A DNA stretch of 64,000 bases from JALSRK01 sp964461995 (lineage in GTDB: Bacteria; Acidobacteriota; Terriglobia; Bryobacterales; Bryobacteraceae): the NCBI GenBank assembly GCA_964461995.1, contig CAYWXL010000013.1, positions 25,875 to 89,874 of the forward strand, in the 5' to 3' direction. How positions within the stretch are numbered: position 1 is the first letter of the stretch; every line of letters starts with the position of its first letter. The position numbers were made by a program, and so were the translations under genes. This document shows positions 8,981 through 17,505 of this stretch, piece after piece. Under the pieces are notes generated by a model. The model did no database searches. It had not been told where the DNA came from and saw nothing but the letters and a program-made list of their open reading frames with translations.

Positions 8981-9532
8981 CTAAGGCTGTCCAGATACAG
9001 CCTGCTGGAGCGCGGCGACGATCTTCGCGGCGGCCTTGTTGAGTTGCTTGCTCGAGTAATTCTTCGGAGGCAGATAGGTGGACCAGACGACGTGCCGCGT
9101 TCGGAGATCCACCAGGAAAACGTTGCCTTTCCCCCGCCGGAACGATGAGACGATGGGCCGCTTGGCCTCGCGGGTCTGCTTTGCTTCGGCAGCGGCGGCT
9201 TCGGCTTCCGCATCTCGCTCGGCGCTTTCTTTGTCCGCCGAGTCGGCCTTGGCTGGTTCAGGCTCGGGTTCAGGCGGGTACAACTCTTCAAGCTGCATCT
9301 CGAAAGCGGGACCGATCTGATCGGTGAAAATGGCGTCCGCTTTGCCCGGATCCGTGACCACTTGGAAGACGCCGTTCACGGTAAGCTGGTTGGCGAGGTA
9401 CTGGTCCAGCCCGCTGGCCATGGGCAAGAGATACACGGTCTGTATCCCGGCAAGTTCCGGCTGGTTCGCCGCCGGGGCGGGGGAAACACACAGAAGGGCA
9501 AGGACTGCCGGCGCTAGTCTCATGCTAATCAT
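8981..9532 (-). CDS. Exported protein of unknown function with an acidic Glu-Pro/Ala-Glu linker
   Basis: A 183-residue protein whose first 22 residues form a signal peptide (cleavage near APA-AN). The mature part begins with a globular segment (about 26-85) of alternating hydrophobic strands. It then has a low-complexity acidic linker (about 86-122) rich in Glu, Pro, Ala and Lys. A short second globular segment (about 125-180) contains FLVDLRTRHVVWSTYLPP and a basic C-terminal helix. I do not recognise a named family. The layout suggests a small periplasmic or outer-membrane-associated accessory protein. It is divergent from the glycosyltransferase cluster that starts at 9616 and convergent with bactofilin. 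Confidence 0.55.
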   Translation of the reverse strand: MISMRLAPAVLALLCVSPAPAANQPELAGIQTVYLLPMASGLDQYLANQLTVNGVFQVVTDPGKADAIFTDQIGPAFEMQLEELYPPEPEPEPAKADSADKESAERDAEAEAAAAEAKQTREAKRPIVSSFRRGKGNVFLVDLRTRHVVWSTYLPPKNYSSKQLNKAAAKIVAALQQAVSGQP

Positions 9533-9543
9533 AGTACTCTCGG

Positions 9544-9609
9544 CGGGCGCTCGCGGCGCCCGATCTCATTAGAAAGACTCCCGGCGGCCCGAAAAAGTCG
9601 GCATACAAT
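9544..9609. promoter_or_regulatory. Palindrome and -10-like element in divergent gap
   Basis: The 83-base gap between the exported protein and the first glycosyltransferase holds a perfect 7-bp inverted repeat, CGGGCGC (9544-9550) and GCGCCCG (9556-9562), with a five-base spacer. Further right, TACAAT (9604-9609) resembles a sigma-70 -10 box. It lies only seven bases before the TTG start at 9616, so a transcript starting there would be almost leaderless. No matching -35 is visible. Confidence 0.3.
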
Positions 9610-9615
9610 ATCGCC

Positions 9616-10332
9616 TTGTACAAGAACCACCGCATCACGGTGATTATCCCTTGCCTCAACGAGGAGCAGGGCATCGAGCAGGTGTTGCGGCGCATGCCCG
9701 CCTTCGTGGACGAGGTGATCGTCGTGGACAACGGTTCCACGGACCGTACGTCCGAGGTGGCGGCATGTTTCGGAGCCAAGGTGATCCGCGAGGAAGTCCG
9801 GGGCTACGGCCGGGCCTACAAGCGGGGGTTCGCCCAAGCAACCGGCGACATCATCGTAACCCTCGACGGGGACCATTCCTATCCGCCGGACGCCATCTCC
9901 TATTTGCTCGAGGCCTTCCTACACCTCGAAGTGGATTTCCTGAACGCCTCGCGGTTCCCGGTCCGCGACCCCAAGGCGATGAGCCTGAAACACAAGCTGG
10001 GGAACCTTATCCTGTCTCTGACGATGTCGCTGCTGTATCTGACGTGGGTGCGCGACTCACAGTCCGGCATGTGGGTGTTGCGCCGGAACATCTTGCCGGA
10101 GCTGGAATTGATCTCCGACGGCATGGCCTTCAGCGAGGAGATCAAGATAGAGGCGATCCGGCACCCCCGCGTCCGCTTCGCGGAGATCTCGATTCAATAC
10201 TCGAGCCGGCTGGGTGAGATCAAGCTGAACCCGTGGAAGGACGGGTTCTACAACCTCTGGTTCCTGGTCCGGAAGCGCCTCCGGCGGCGGCGCCGGACCG
10301 CCGGCGCCTTGGCCGAAGCCGCTAAGTCGTGA
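9616..10332 (+). CDS. Glycosyltransferase family 2, polyprenyl-phosphate hexose synthase-like
   Basis: A 238-residue GT-A glycosyltransferase of the DPM1-like branch of GT2. It opens with the nucleotide-binding strand ITVIIPCLNEE, then VIVVDNGSTDRT, and carries the DXD-like metal motif in VTLDGDHSYPP (about residues 81-91). Membrane-embedding is suggested by a hydrophobic stretch around LGNLILSLTMSLLYL, and the C-terminus is very basic (KRLRRRRR). These enzymes usually transfer a sugar from a nucleotide donor to a lipid-linked acceptor at the cytoplasmic face. It starts with TTG and is the first of five glycosyltransferase genes on the same strand, so a role in surface polysaccharide assembly is likely. 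The exact sugar is not predictable. Confidence 0.8.
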   Translation: MYKNHRITVIIPCLNEEQGIEQVLRRMPAFVDEVIVVDNGSTDRTSEVAACFGAKVIREEVRGYGRAYKRGFAQATGDIIVTLDGDHSYPPDAISYLLEAFLHLEVDFLNASRFPVRDPKAMSLKHKLGNLILSLTMSLLYLTWVRDSQSGMWVLRRNILPELELISDGMAFSEEIKIEAIRHPRVRFAEISIQYSSRLGEIKLNPWKDGFYNLWFLVRKRLRRRRRTAGALAEAAKS

Positions 10333-10368
10333 TATATTCAGGTGTTACCCGCCTGCGTTCCCCTCCCT

Positions 10369-11340
10369 ATGACTGAGGTCACCGCGGTGATACCGAGTTA
10401 TGACCGGCGTTGCCTGCTGGAAACACTGCTCGATGGCCTCGGACGGCAGACGCGTCCCTTCGACCATGTGCTGGTAGTGGACAACGGTTCCCAAGACGGA
10501 TCGGCCCAGGCGGCGCGCGCCCGGGGCGCGGAAGTTCTCGAACTGCCGGTGAACGTCGGTTTCGCCGCAGCAGTGAACCGGGGCATCGAACGCGCGGATA
10601 CCCCTTACGTCGCGGTGCTGAATAACGACGTGGAACTCGATCCCCGGTGGCTGGAGACGCTGCTGGAGGCGCTTGCCCGGGACGGCGGCTGGTTCGCCGT
10701 GGGCAAGCTGTTGCGGCACGGCGAGCGAGACGTCATCGACGGCACCTTCGACGCCGTCTCGCGGTCGGGCTGCGCCTGGCGGTGCGGCGAAGGCAGGCCG
10801 GACGGTCCGGTATGGAACGAACCGCGGGAGATCTCCGTGGCGCCGCTTACTGCAGCCCTGTTCCGCCGTGAACTCTTCGACCGGGTGGGCCCTCTCGATG
10901 AACGCTTCGAGTCCTACCTGGAGGACGTGGACTTCGGCATCCGGTGCGCCGCCGCGGGTCTGAGCGGCCGATACGTGCCCGGGGCGGTGGCCTGGCATCG
11001 AGGCAGCGCGACTTTCGGCGCTTGGGGGCGGGAGAAGGTGCGGCGGATTGCCAGAAACCAGGTCTGGATCGCCGCCAAGCACTTCCCGCGCCGCTGGGGG
11101 CGGTTCGCTTGGCCGGCGTTGGTGGGACAACTGCTATGGGGCGCTGTGGCGCTTCGACACGGGGCCGGGCTGGCCTATTGCCGGGGAAAGCTCGAGGGCC
11201 TCTGGGGCTGGCAGGCCATGCGCCGGACGATGCAGCCGGCTCCGCCGGGCTTCTTCGAAAATGGCGAGCGGCTCATCCGGGAGGTGCAGGAGGCCGCCGG
11301 CTTCGATTGGTATTGGAAATGCTACTTCGCTCTGACGTGA
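10369..11340 (+). CDS. Glycosyltransferase family 2, rhamnosyltransferase-like
   Basis: A GT2 enzyme of 323 residues from the ATG at 10369; an upstream in-frame GTG at 10342 would add nine residues. Motifs run in the order expected for WbbL/RfbN-like rhamnosyltransferases: VTAVIPSYDR, HVLVVDNGSQDGS, the NVGFAAAVNRGI signature, VLNNDVELDPRW (DXD equivalent) and LEDVDFGIRCAAAG. The C-terminal part contains the aromatic, basic segment common to this subfamily. It is second in the cluster, 36 bases after the preceding stop, and its own stop overlaps the start of the next gene, which implies translational coupling. Donor and acceptor are unknown. Confidence 0.8.
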   Translation: MTEVTAVIPSYDRRCLLETLLDGLGRQTRPFDHVLVVDNGSQDGSAQAARARGAEVLELPVNVGFAAAVNRGIERADTPYVAVLNNDVELDPRWLETLLEALARDGGWFAVGKLLRHGERDVIDGTFDAVSRSGCAWRCGEGRPDGPVWNEPREISVAPLTAALFRRELFDRVGPLDERFESYLEDVDFGIRCAAAGLSGRYVPGAVAWHRGSATFGAWGREKVRRIARNQVWIAAKHFPRRWGRFAWPALVGQLLWGAVALRHGAGLAYCRGKLEGLWGWQAMRRTMQPAPPGFFENGERLIREVQEAAGFDWYWKCYFALT

Positions 11341-12299
11341 GGCGGCCCGGAATCATCGTCGTTACGCACAACTCCGCCGATGTGGTGGGAGCGTGCATTG
11401 AAGCAGCATTGCGCGCAGGGGGCGATGTCCTGGTGATCGACAACCACTCGGCGGACGAGACCGTCAGCGAGGTCAGGAAACACCGCGGCGCGGCTTTGAT
11501 CGTGAACCCTTCGAATCGGGGATTCGCCGCGGCGGTCAACCAGGGGGTACGCGCCCTCGAAAACGAGCTCCTGTTGCTGCTGAATCCTGACGTGGTTTTG
11601 CAGACCGGCCTCGACCCGATGACGGCAGCGCTCGCCGAACCAGGCGTCGGCGCGGCGGCCGGTAAATTGGCCGGGATCGACGGCACTCCTCAGAAGGGCT
11701 TCACCGTGCGCCGGTTTCCGACGCCGACGACGCTGGTGTTCGAGACGCTGGGCCTCAACCGGGCCTGGCCCGGAAACCCAGTGAACCGGCGTTACCGCTG
11801 CTTGGACCTGGATCTCGATCGCCCAGGAGACGTGGAGCAGCCCGCTGGGGCGTTTCTCATGTTCCGACGCGAGGCGTGGAGGCGGGTGGACGGTTTCGAC
11901 GAGCACTTCCACCCGGTGTGGTTCGAGGACGTCGATTTCCTGTTCCGGCTGCGCCAAGCCGGCTATCGCGTGCGTTACGTGCCCGAGGCGTGGGCGGCGC
12001 ACCAAGGCGCGCACTCGATCCGGAAGCTGCCCCCCCACTGCCGCCGAAGTTACTGGTATGGTAGCCTGCTAAGGTACGCGGCGAAACATTATTCGCCCGG
12101 TGGACGAGCGTGCGTCGCCTTCGCCGTCCTGCTCGGCGCCGCGCTGAGAATGCCCGCGAGTGCGGTGCGAAGCCGGAACATGGAATCGCCCGCGGCCTAC
12201 AGGCAAATCATGCGGCAGGCAGCTTCCTTCCTGGTGAGGGGCCTTCGGGAAAAAGCAGCGCCGGCCGCCTCGGAAAAAACAAGTTGTTCCATCGTCTAG
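11319..12299 (+). CDS. Glycosyltransferase family 2, rhamnosyltransferase-like
   Basis: Third glycosyltransferase of the cluster. Two starts fit: ATG at 11319, inside the upstream gene by 22 bases, or GTG at 11337, which overlaps the upstream TGA in the common GTGA arrangement. The protein of about 320-326 residues shows GIIVVTHNSAD, VLVIDNHSADET, NRGFAAAVNQGV, LLNPDVVLQTG (DXD position) and WFEDVDFLFRLRQAG. These mirror the previous gene closely enough to suggest an ancient duplication within the cluster. The open frame upstream of 11319 is a shadow of the preceding gene and should not be included. The sequence ends in CSIV and lacks a transmembrane segment. Confidence 0.78.
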   Translation: MLLRSDVRRPGIIVVTHNSADVVGACIEAALRAGGDVLVIDNHSADETVSEVRKHRGAALIVNPSNRGFAAAVNQGVRALENELLLLLNPDVVLQTGLDPMTAALAEPGVGAAAGKLAGIDGTPQKGFTVRRFPTPTTLVFETLGLNRAWPGNPVNRRYRCLDLDLDRPGDVEQPAGAFLMFRREAWRRVDGFDEHFHPVWFEDVDFLFRLRQAGYRVRYVPEAWAAHQGAHSIRKLPPHCRRSYWYGSLLRYAAKHYSPGGRACVAFAVLLGAALRMPASAVRSRNMESPAAYRQIMRQAASFLVRGLREKAAPAASEKTSCSIV

Positions 12300-12321
12300 A
12301 GGACGCAGACCGGTAGAGTTC

Positions 12322-13371
12322 ATGTGCTACGACGACCTGGTTTCGGTCACGATCGTGACTTACAACAGCGGGCGGTTCATCAAGCGGTGTCTGGAGTCCG
12401 TCCTCGAGCAGAAACACCCCTACCTGGAGGTGATCGTTGTCGATAACGCGTCGACAGACGGCACGGTGGACATTCTCGAGCAGTTCGAAGACCGGTGCCA
12501 CATCATCTATAACGATCGAAACGTCGGCTTCGCCGCCGCCCAGAATCAGGCGATCCGGCTGGCGCAGGGTGACTGGGTGCTCACCCTGAACCCCGACGTA
12601 CTGCTCTTGCCCACCTTCGTACCCGCGTTGCTGGAGGCCGGCTACATCGACCGCCGGGTGGGGACGGTGTGCGGGAAATTGCTGACTCTCACCCCCGACT
12701 TCCACATTCCGGATAAGCCCCTCGTGGACTCAACGGGGATCTACTTCAACCCGATGCTCCGTCACCTCGACCGCGGAAGCCAGGAGGTGGACAACGGGCA
12801 TTACATGAACTTCGAATACGTCTTCGGCGCCACGGCGGCCGCAGCCCTTTACCGCCGGAAGATGATCGAGGACGTCACCATCAACGGAGAGTTCTTCGAC
12901 CCGGATTTCTTCGTCTATCGCGAAGACGCCGATGTCGCCTGGCGGGCGCAGTTGATGGGTTGGCGCTGCATCTACACGCCGAGAGCCCGCGGGTACCACG
13001 TCCGCACGGTGCTGCCGGGAAACCGGCGCGCCCTGCCCGCCGAAATCAACATGCACTCCGTGAAGAACCGGTTCTTGATGCGAATCAAGAACATGACCGG
13101 CGATCTCTACCGCCGGAACTGGCTGTCCATCACGGCTCGGGACCTCATGGTGATCGGCTGCTGTCTGCTGCGCGAGCACAGCTCGTTGCGCGCGTTCTGG
13201 TACCTAGCGAAGAACTGGCGCCGCTTTTACGCGAAACGCCGGCAGATCATGCGGCGGCGCCGGGCGAGCGACGCCTATCTCGCCACTTGGTTCTCTTACC
13301 AGCCGGCCAGCCGGCCGGCTCCGAAACCCTCGGCGCGCCTCTACGCCCGGGTGCGCGCCGCACGCGGCTGA
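12322..13371 (+). CDS. Glycosyltransferase family 2
   Basis: Fourth glycosyltransferase of the cluster, 349 residues. The GT2 landmarks are VTIVTYNSGRF, VIVVDNASTDGT, NVGFAAAQNQAI, TLNPDVLLLP and YREDADVAWRAQLMGW. It differs from its neighbours by an insertion after the DXD region (VDSTGIYFNPMLRHLDRG) and by a long basic C-terminal tail (about 290-349) rich in Arg that may associate with membrane or lipid-linked substrates. GGTAGAG upstream of the ATG is a plausible ribosome-binding site. Its TGA shares one base with the ATG of the next gene. Confidence 0.8.
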   Translation: MCYDDLVSVTIVTYNSGRFIKRCLESVLEQKHPYLEVIVVDNASTDGTVDILEQFEDRCHIIYNDRNVGFAAAQNQAIRLAQGDWVLTLNPDVLLLPTFVPALLEAGYIDRRVGTVCGKLLTLTPDFHIPDKPLVDSTGIYFNPMLRHLDRGSQEVDNGHYMNFEYVFGATAAAALYRRKMIEDVTINGEFFDPDFFVYREDADVAWRAQLMGWRCIYTPRARGYHVRTVLPGNRRALPAEINMHSVKNRFLMRIKNMTGDLYRRNWLSITARDLMVIGCCLLREHSSLRAFWYLAKNWRRFYAKRRQIMRRRRASDAYLATWFSYQPASRPAPKPSARLYARVRAARG

Positions 13372-14474
13372 TGCGAGTGGCGATCGTCGGAACCCGGGGC
13401 ATCCCGGCCTGTTACGGGGGATTCGAAACTTTCGCCGAGGAGTTATCCGCCCGGCTGGCAGAGCGCGGGCACAAGCCGGTCGTCTACTGCCGCCAGCGCC
13501 ACGCGGAACCCTCCTATCGCGGGGCGAAGCTGGTGTATTTGCCCACGATCCGCCACAAATACTTCGACACAATCGCCCATACTTTCCTCTCGACGGTAGA
13601 CCTGATGTTCCGGCGGGCGGACGTGGCCCTCTACTGCAACGCAGCCAACGCGGTGTTCACCCTTCTGCCGCGGTTGACGGGCATTCCGGTGGTCTTGAAC
13701 GTGGACGGCCTCGAGCGCAAGCGCAAGAAGTGGAACCGCGCCGGGCGGGCTTGGTACGCGATCTCCGAGTGGCTTTCCACCATCCTGCCGACGGAGGTCG
13801 TCTCGGACGCCGAGCAGATCCAGCGGTACTACCGCAGCCGGTACGGCAAGGAGACGACCTTCATCCCCTACGGCGCCGAAACCGGGAAGGTCGAGACGTT
13901 GGAGACGCCGTTGCGCCTTGGTCTGGAACCCGGCCGCTACTTTCTTTACGTCAGCCGGATGGAGCCGGAAAACAACGCCCTGCTGGTGCGCCGGGCGTTC
14001 GAGCAGGTCGAAACGGACATGAAACTGGCGTTGGTGGGCGACGCCCCGTACGCCGCCGCTTATATACAGCAAGTCCGGCAGACGCGGGATCCGCGGATCC
14101 TGTTCCCCGGAGCCATCTACGGAACCGGCTACCACGAGCTGCTCTCGCACTGTTTCGCCTACATTCATGCCACCGAGGTTGGGGGCACTCACCCGGCGCT
14201 GATCGAAGCCATGGGGCGAGGGGCGCTCGTCCTCTATCTCGACACTGAGGAGAACGCTGAGGTGGCGTCCGGAGCGGCGCTGCCGTTCCAGCGGGACGGC
14301 CTCGCAGACCGGATCCGTGAAGTTCTCGCGATGGACGAAGAGGAGCGCAACCAATGGCGGCGCCGGGCCGTCGAGCGCGTAAAGACGAGGTACAGTTGGG
14401 ACGCCGTAACGGACGCCTACGAGAAACTGTTGCGGACTCTCACGCGAGAGAGCCGGAGGGAGATGTCCGCGTGA
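13371..14474 (+). CDS. Glycosyltransferase family 4 with DUF1972-type N-terminus
   Basis: A 367-residue GT-B fold transferase. The N-terminal half starts MRVAIVGTRGIPACYGGFE, the signature of DUF1972 proteins associated with rhamnosyltransferase-type GT4 enzymes. The C-terminal half contains YFLYVSRMEPENN (donor-domain start) and the retaining GT4 motif region THPALIEAMGRGALVLYLDTEENAEV. The open frame extends upstream to 12960, but that part overlaps the previous gene in another frame. The ATG at 13371, formed as TGATG with the previous stop, is the natural start. It is probably a late sugar transfer in the same glycan pathway as the four GT2 genes upstream. Confidence 0.85.
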   Translation: MRVAIVGTRGIPACYGGFETFAEELSARLAERGHKPVVYCRQRHAEPSYRGAKLVYLPTIRHKYFDTIAHTFLSTVDLMFRRADVALYCNAANAVFTLLPRLTGIPVVLNVDGLERKRKKWNRAGRAWYAISEWLSTILPTEVVSDAEQIQRYYRSRYGKETTFIPYGAETGKVETLETPLRLGLEPGRYFLYVSRMEPENNALLVRRAFEQVETDMKLALVGDAPYAAAYIQQVRQTRDPRILFPGAIYGTGYHELLSHCFAYIHATEVGGTHPALIEAMGRGALVLYLDTEENAEVASGAALPFQRDGLADRIREVLAMDEEERNQWRRRAVERVKTRYSWDAVTDAYEKLLRTLTRESRREMSA

Positions 14475-15604
14475 CGATGGAGAAAGGCCTGCGTTCCTGG
14501 GTGGAGGTTTCCCGCAGCCGCTTGGCGGCGAACTTTCGGGCGGTGCGCGAGCTGGTGGGCCCGGGCGTGGAAGTGATGCCGGTGGTCAAGGCCGACGCCT
14601 ACCGCCACGGCGCGGTGGAGGTCTCCCGGGTTCTGGAAAAGGAGGGCGCCCGGTGGCTGGCCGTCAGCAGCGTGGAGGAAGGCGTGGCGTTACGGGAGGC
14701 CGGCATCCAGGCCCGGATTCTCGTGATGGCCGACTTTCTTCCGTGCGAACGGGAGGCGCTGCTCCAGTACGGCCTGACCCCTGCCATCCACAGCCTGGAA
14801 GACGTCGGCGCTCTCGACCGGCTGGCGGCGGCGCGCGGCGTTCAGGTGCCGTATCACCTCAAGGTCGATACGGGACTCGGCCGGTTAGGCACCCTGGCCG
14901 ATGTGGGGGCGATTGTGGAGGCTGCCCGGGCGGCCCGCCACGCGGCGCTCGAGGGACTCATGACGCATTTTGCCTCCGCCGCCTTTTACGATAGTGATCA
15001 AACTGCCGGCCAAATCGCAGCCTTCCGCGAGATCCGCTCGGCGCTGATCCGCGCCGGGCTGCCGCCGCGTTACTGGCACATGTCGGCGACCATACCCGTG
15101 GCTTACGGGCGGCGGGAGGCGTGGGGAAATATGGTCCGGCCCGGCCACGCGATCTACGGCTACGTGTCGCCCGTGCGTGGCGCCGCCCCCCGAAAGGAAC
15201 TGGAGGTCAAGCCCGCGCTGACGTGGAAAGCGACCGTCCTCGAGATTAAGAACGTCCCCGCCGGGGCGCCCATCGGCTACGGGGCGATGTTCCGCACGCA
15301 ACGGCCGACACGGCTGGCGGTGCTCGCCGTGGGGTACGCGGACGGGTTGCCTCATCGTCTCTCCAACCGCGGGCGCGTAATCGCCGCCGGGCGTCTCGTG
15401 CCGATCCTTGGAGCCGTGTCCATGGACCTGACCACGGTAGATGTGACCGGCTGCCCGGAGGTGCGGCCGGGGGACGCTGTCATCCTGATCGGAGAACAGG
15501 GAAACGCACGGATCGACGCCCAGGAGATGGCGAAATCCGCCGGGACGATCTCCTACGCCGTGCTATGCGGCATCAGCGTGCGGGTGCGCCGGATCTACGT
15601 CTAA
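14471..15604 (+). CDS. alr: Alanine racemase
   Basis: A PLP-dependent alanine racemase of about 377 residues. The Schiff-base lysine is Lys40 in VMPVVKADAYRHG, and the second catalytic base is Tyr270 in PIGYGAMF. Other family markers are YHLKVDTGLGRLG, GLMTHFASA, NMVRPGHAIYG and GAVSMDLTTVDV. It makes D-alanine for peptidoglycan in the cytoplasm. The GTG at 14471 overlaps the stop of the glycosyltransferase gene and lies eight bases after GGAGGGAG, a better spacing than for the ATG at 14477. The gene is therefore translationally coupled to the glycan cluster. About 330 bases separate it from dnaA. Confidence 0.92.
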   Translation: MTMEKGLRSWVEVSRSRLAANFRAVRELVGPGVEVMPVVKADAYRHGAVEVSRVLEKEGARWLAVSSVEEGVALREAGIQARILVMADFLPCEREALLQYGLTPAIHSLEDVGALDRLAAARGVQVPYHLKVDTGLGRLGTLADVGAIVEAARAARHAALEGLMTHFASAAFYDSDQTAGQIAAFREIRSALIRAGLPPRYWHMSATIPVAYGRREAWGNMVRPGHAIYGYVSPVRGAAPRKELEVKPALTWKATVLEIKNVPAGAPIGYGAMFRTQRPTRLAVLAVGYADGLPHRLSNRGRVIAAGRLVPILGAVSMDLTTVDVTGCPEVRPGDAVILIGEQGNARIDAQEMAKSAGTISYAVLCGISVRVRRIYV

Positions 15605-15933
15605 AGGCCCCCGGCACCGCAGCGAAAACAGAATTTTAAGCCGATGTTTGACGGAACCCGCATGCCTACCTACTACATTTGTGGTACTTGACTATACCTT
15701 TGTAATCTGTTGTGAACAAAGGATTAACAATTTCACGAATTCCTTGTGTCGAGCGGGGTCAACTGTGGTAGACTGATTTTCCGCAGCCGATAGGTGCGGT
15801 GACGCACACGCCGGTGCAGGCTGCATCTCGCCGTCGGTTCCAGCCGAAACGGAGACAATGGATATCGGGATTATCCACAGTCTGTGGAAAAGATGTGGGT
15901 ATTTTGTGCTTCGCGGCACAAGAGTCAGGCGAT
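15605..15933. other. Probable chromosomal replication origin (oriC) upstream of dnaA
   Basis: This noncoding region before dnaA has candidate DnaA boxes. A perfect consensus TTATCCACA is at 15871-15879. The common variant TTTTCCACA is on the opposite strand at 15883-15891, forming an inverted pair with it. TTGTTCACA, one mismatch, is on the minus strand at 15711-15719. Weaker two-mismatch sites are near 15764 and 15894. The stretch 15630-15745 is clearly A/T-richer than the surrounding GC-rich DNA and could serve as an unwinding element. TGGTAGACT (15766-15774) resembles an extended -10 for dnaA. The gene order dnaA-dnaN-gyrB downstream supports an origin here. Confidence 0.75.
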
Positions 15934-17262
15934 ATGGACGTTTGGGAACGGATCAAGCAACACCTCGCCACGCAGCTCAGCGCACAGAGCTACCGAAACT
16001 GGCTGGAAAAGACCACACTGCAGAATGCCACCGATGACGTCCTCTATGTCGGGGTTCCCGATGCAGCCAGCCGTGAGTGGATCGAGCAGGAGTACGGCGG
16101 CCGGATCCTCTCGGCAATCCGGACCCTGGGCCTACCATACCAAGCCGTCGTCTACCAGGTTCATGCGAATGGCGACCTTGCAACGGCCACAGCAGCGTAC
16201 TCTCAGAAGGCCAGCTCTGACCAGGAGGATACCCTCTCGCTGGGCTTCTCCCAGCTGAACCCGCGCTTCACCTTCAGCAACTTCGTCGTGGGGCCGTGCA
16301 ACCAATTCGCCCATGCGGCGGCGAGGGCGGTGGCGGAGATGCCAACTCGGAGCTACAACCCGCTTTTCATCTACGGCGGTACCGGGATGGGTAAGACCCA
16401 CCTGATGCATGCCATCGGCCACTCACTCCTGGAGACTAGCCGCGGGGTCCGGGTCGTCTACACCACAGGTGAGCGCTTCATGAATGAGCTGATCCGCTGC
16501 ATCCGTACCGACCAGATGGGCCTGTTCCACCGCCATTACCGGCAGGCCGACGTCCTTTTGGTGGACGACATCCATGTGCTAGCGAACAAAGAGAGAACAC
16601 AAGAGGAGTTTTTTCACACGTTCAACGAACTCTACGACCACCAGAAGCAGATCGTGCTCTCGAGCGATTCTCCCCCCAGCGACGTGCCGGGCCTCGTAGA
16701 CCGTCTCAGGTCCCGCTTCGAGTGGGGCTTACTGGTTGACGTTCAACCACCAGATCTGGAGACGAAGATGGCCATCCTCGACCGGAAGGCAGAGATCGAA
16801 GGCATTGAGTTGCCGGAGGACGTCCGCATCTTCATCGCCACCAAGGCGAAGTCGAACGTTCGCGAACTCGAGGGAGCTCTGATCAAGCTCATTGCGTACT
16901 CCTCAGTCACCGGTGAGAAGGTCACCCTGACAATGGCACGGCAGGTTCTGAAACATTTCGATGCCGGCCAGCGCCACCGCATCACCATCGACTCCATCAT
17001 CCGGGAGGTGGCCGAGCGCTTCAACCTCCAGCCCTCCCAGATCAAGCAGCGCACGAACGCCCGGAAGATCGCTTACCCGCGGCAGATCGCTATGTATCTA
17101 GCCAAGGAACTCACTCCAGCATCGCTTCCGGAGATTGGGCGGGCATTTGGCGGGAAGCACCACACCACTGTGCTCCACTCGGTCCAGAAGATCGACCGGC
17201 TCCGCCAAAAGGATCCGGACTTGAACAGGATTCTCAACAGCCTAATCGACTCGCTCAGCTAG
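15934..17262 (+). CDS. dnaA: Chromosomal replication initiator DnaA
   Basis: The 442-residue DnaA starts at the ATG at 15934 (MDVWERIKQHL). The open frame continues upstream to 15799, but that part covers the DnaA boxes and is not protein-like. Domain I is at about 1-75, a short linker at about 76-108, and the AAA+ domain III has Walker A GGTGMGKT (148-155) and Walker B LLVDDIH (208-214). RSRFEWGLLVDVQPPDLETK marks sensor-region sequence. Domain IV carries the DNA-binding signature GGKHHTTVLHSVQKI; the His in place of the Asp of GGRDHTTV is a known natural variant. It binds DnaA boxes and opens oriC. It is followed by dnaN and gyrB on the same strand. Confidence 0.97.
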   Translation: MDVWERIKQHLATQLSAQSYRNWLEKTTLQNATDDVLYVGVPDAASREWIEQEYGGRILSAIRTLGLPYQAVVYQVHANGDLATATAAYSQKASSDQEDTLSLGFSQLNPRFTFSNFVVGPCNQFAHAAARAVAEMPTRSYNPLFIYGGTGMGKTHLMHAIGHSLLETSRGVRVVYTTGERFMNELIRCIRTDQMGLFHRHYRQADVLLVDDIHVLANKERTQEEFFHTFNELYDHQKQIVLSSDSPPSDVPGLVDRLRSRFEWGLLVDVQPPDLETKMAILDRKAEIEGIELPEDVRIFIATKAKSNVRELEGALIKLIAYSSVTGEKVTLTMARQVLKHFDAGQRHRITIDSIIREVAERFNLQPSQIKQRTNARKIAYPRQIAMYLAKELTPASLPEIGRAFGGKHHTTVLHSVQKIDRLRQKDPDLNRILNSLIDSLS

Positions 17263-17505
17263 CTTTGCACGATGATCCACACCCATCCCCCAGCGCCCGG
17301 GAAGGAAACCTGTGGAGGAGGCATGGAGCCCGTCGTGAGCCACACCGCACGCCCAGTTTTTCAACCGGCGTCGGAACAGCCAAACTCCTTGATTTGGTAT
17401 AATTTAGAGAGAAATCAACATTTCAACAGCCCCGATGACTACGGTATCCCTAAAGCATCACTGATAGGTAGTGGCAGGAGGGAATAGGGCAGGAGGCCGA
17501 AGATC
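17263..17505 (+). promoter_or_regulatory. dnaA-dnaN spacer with extended -10 promoter and a DnaA-box-like site
   Basis: The 243-base spacer contains TGATCCACA at 17273-17281, one mismatch from the DnaA box consensus. An extended -10 promoter reads TGG followed by TATAAT at 17398-17403, with no strong -35. A transcript starting near 17410 would have a leader of about 95 bases before dnaN. GGAGG lies about ten bases before the dnaN ATG. The DnaA-like site suggests possible DnaA influence or a second origin subregion. Confidence 0.65.

Noticed and set aside
15799..15933. 45-residue N-terminal extension of DnaA
   Set aside because: This stretch contains the DnaA boxes, is not conserved in DnaA proteins, and MDVWERI at 15934 is the typical N-terminus.
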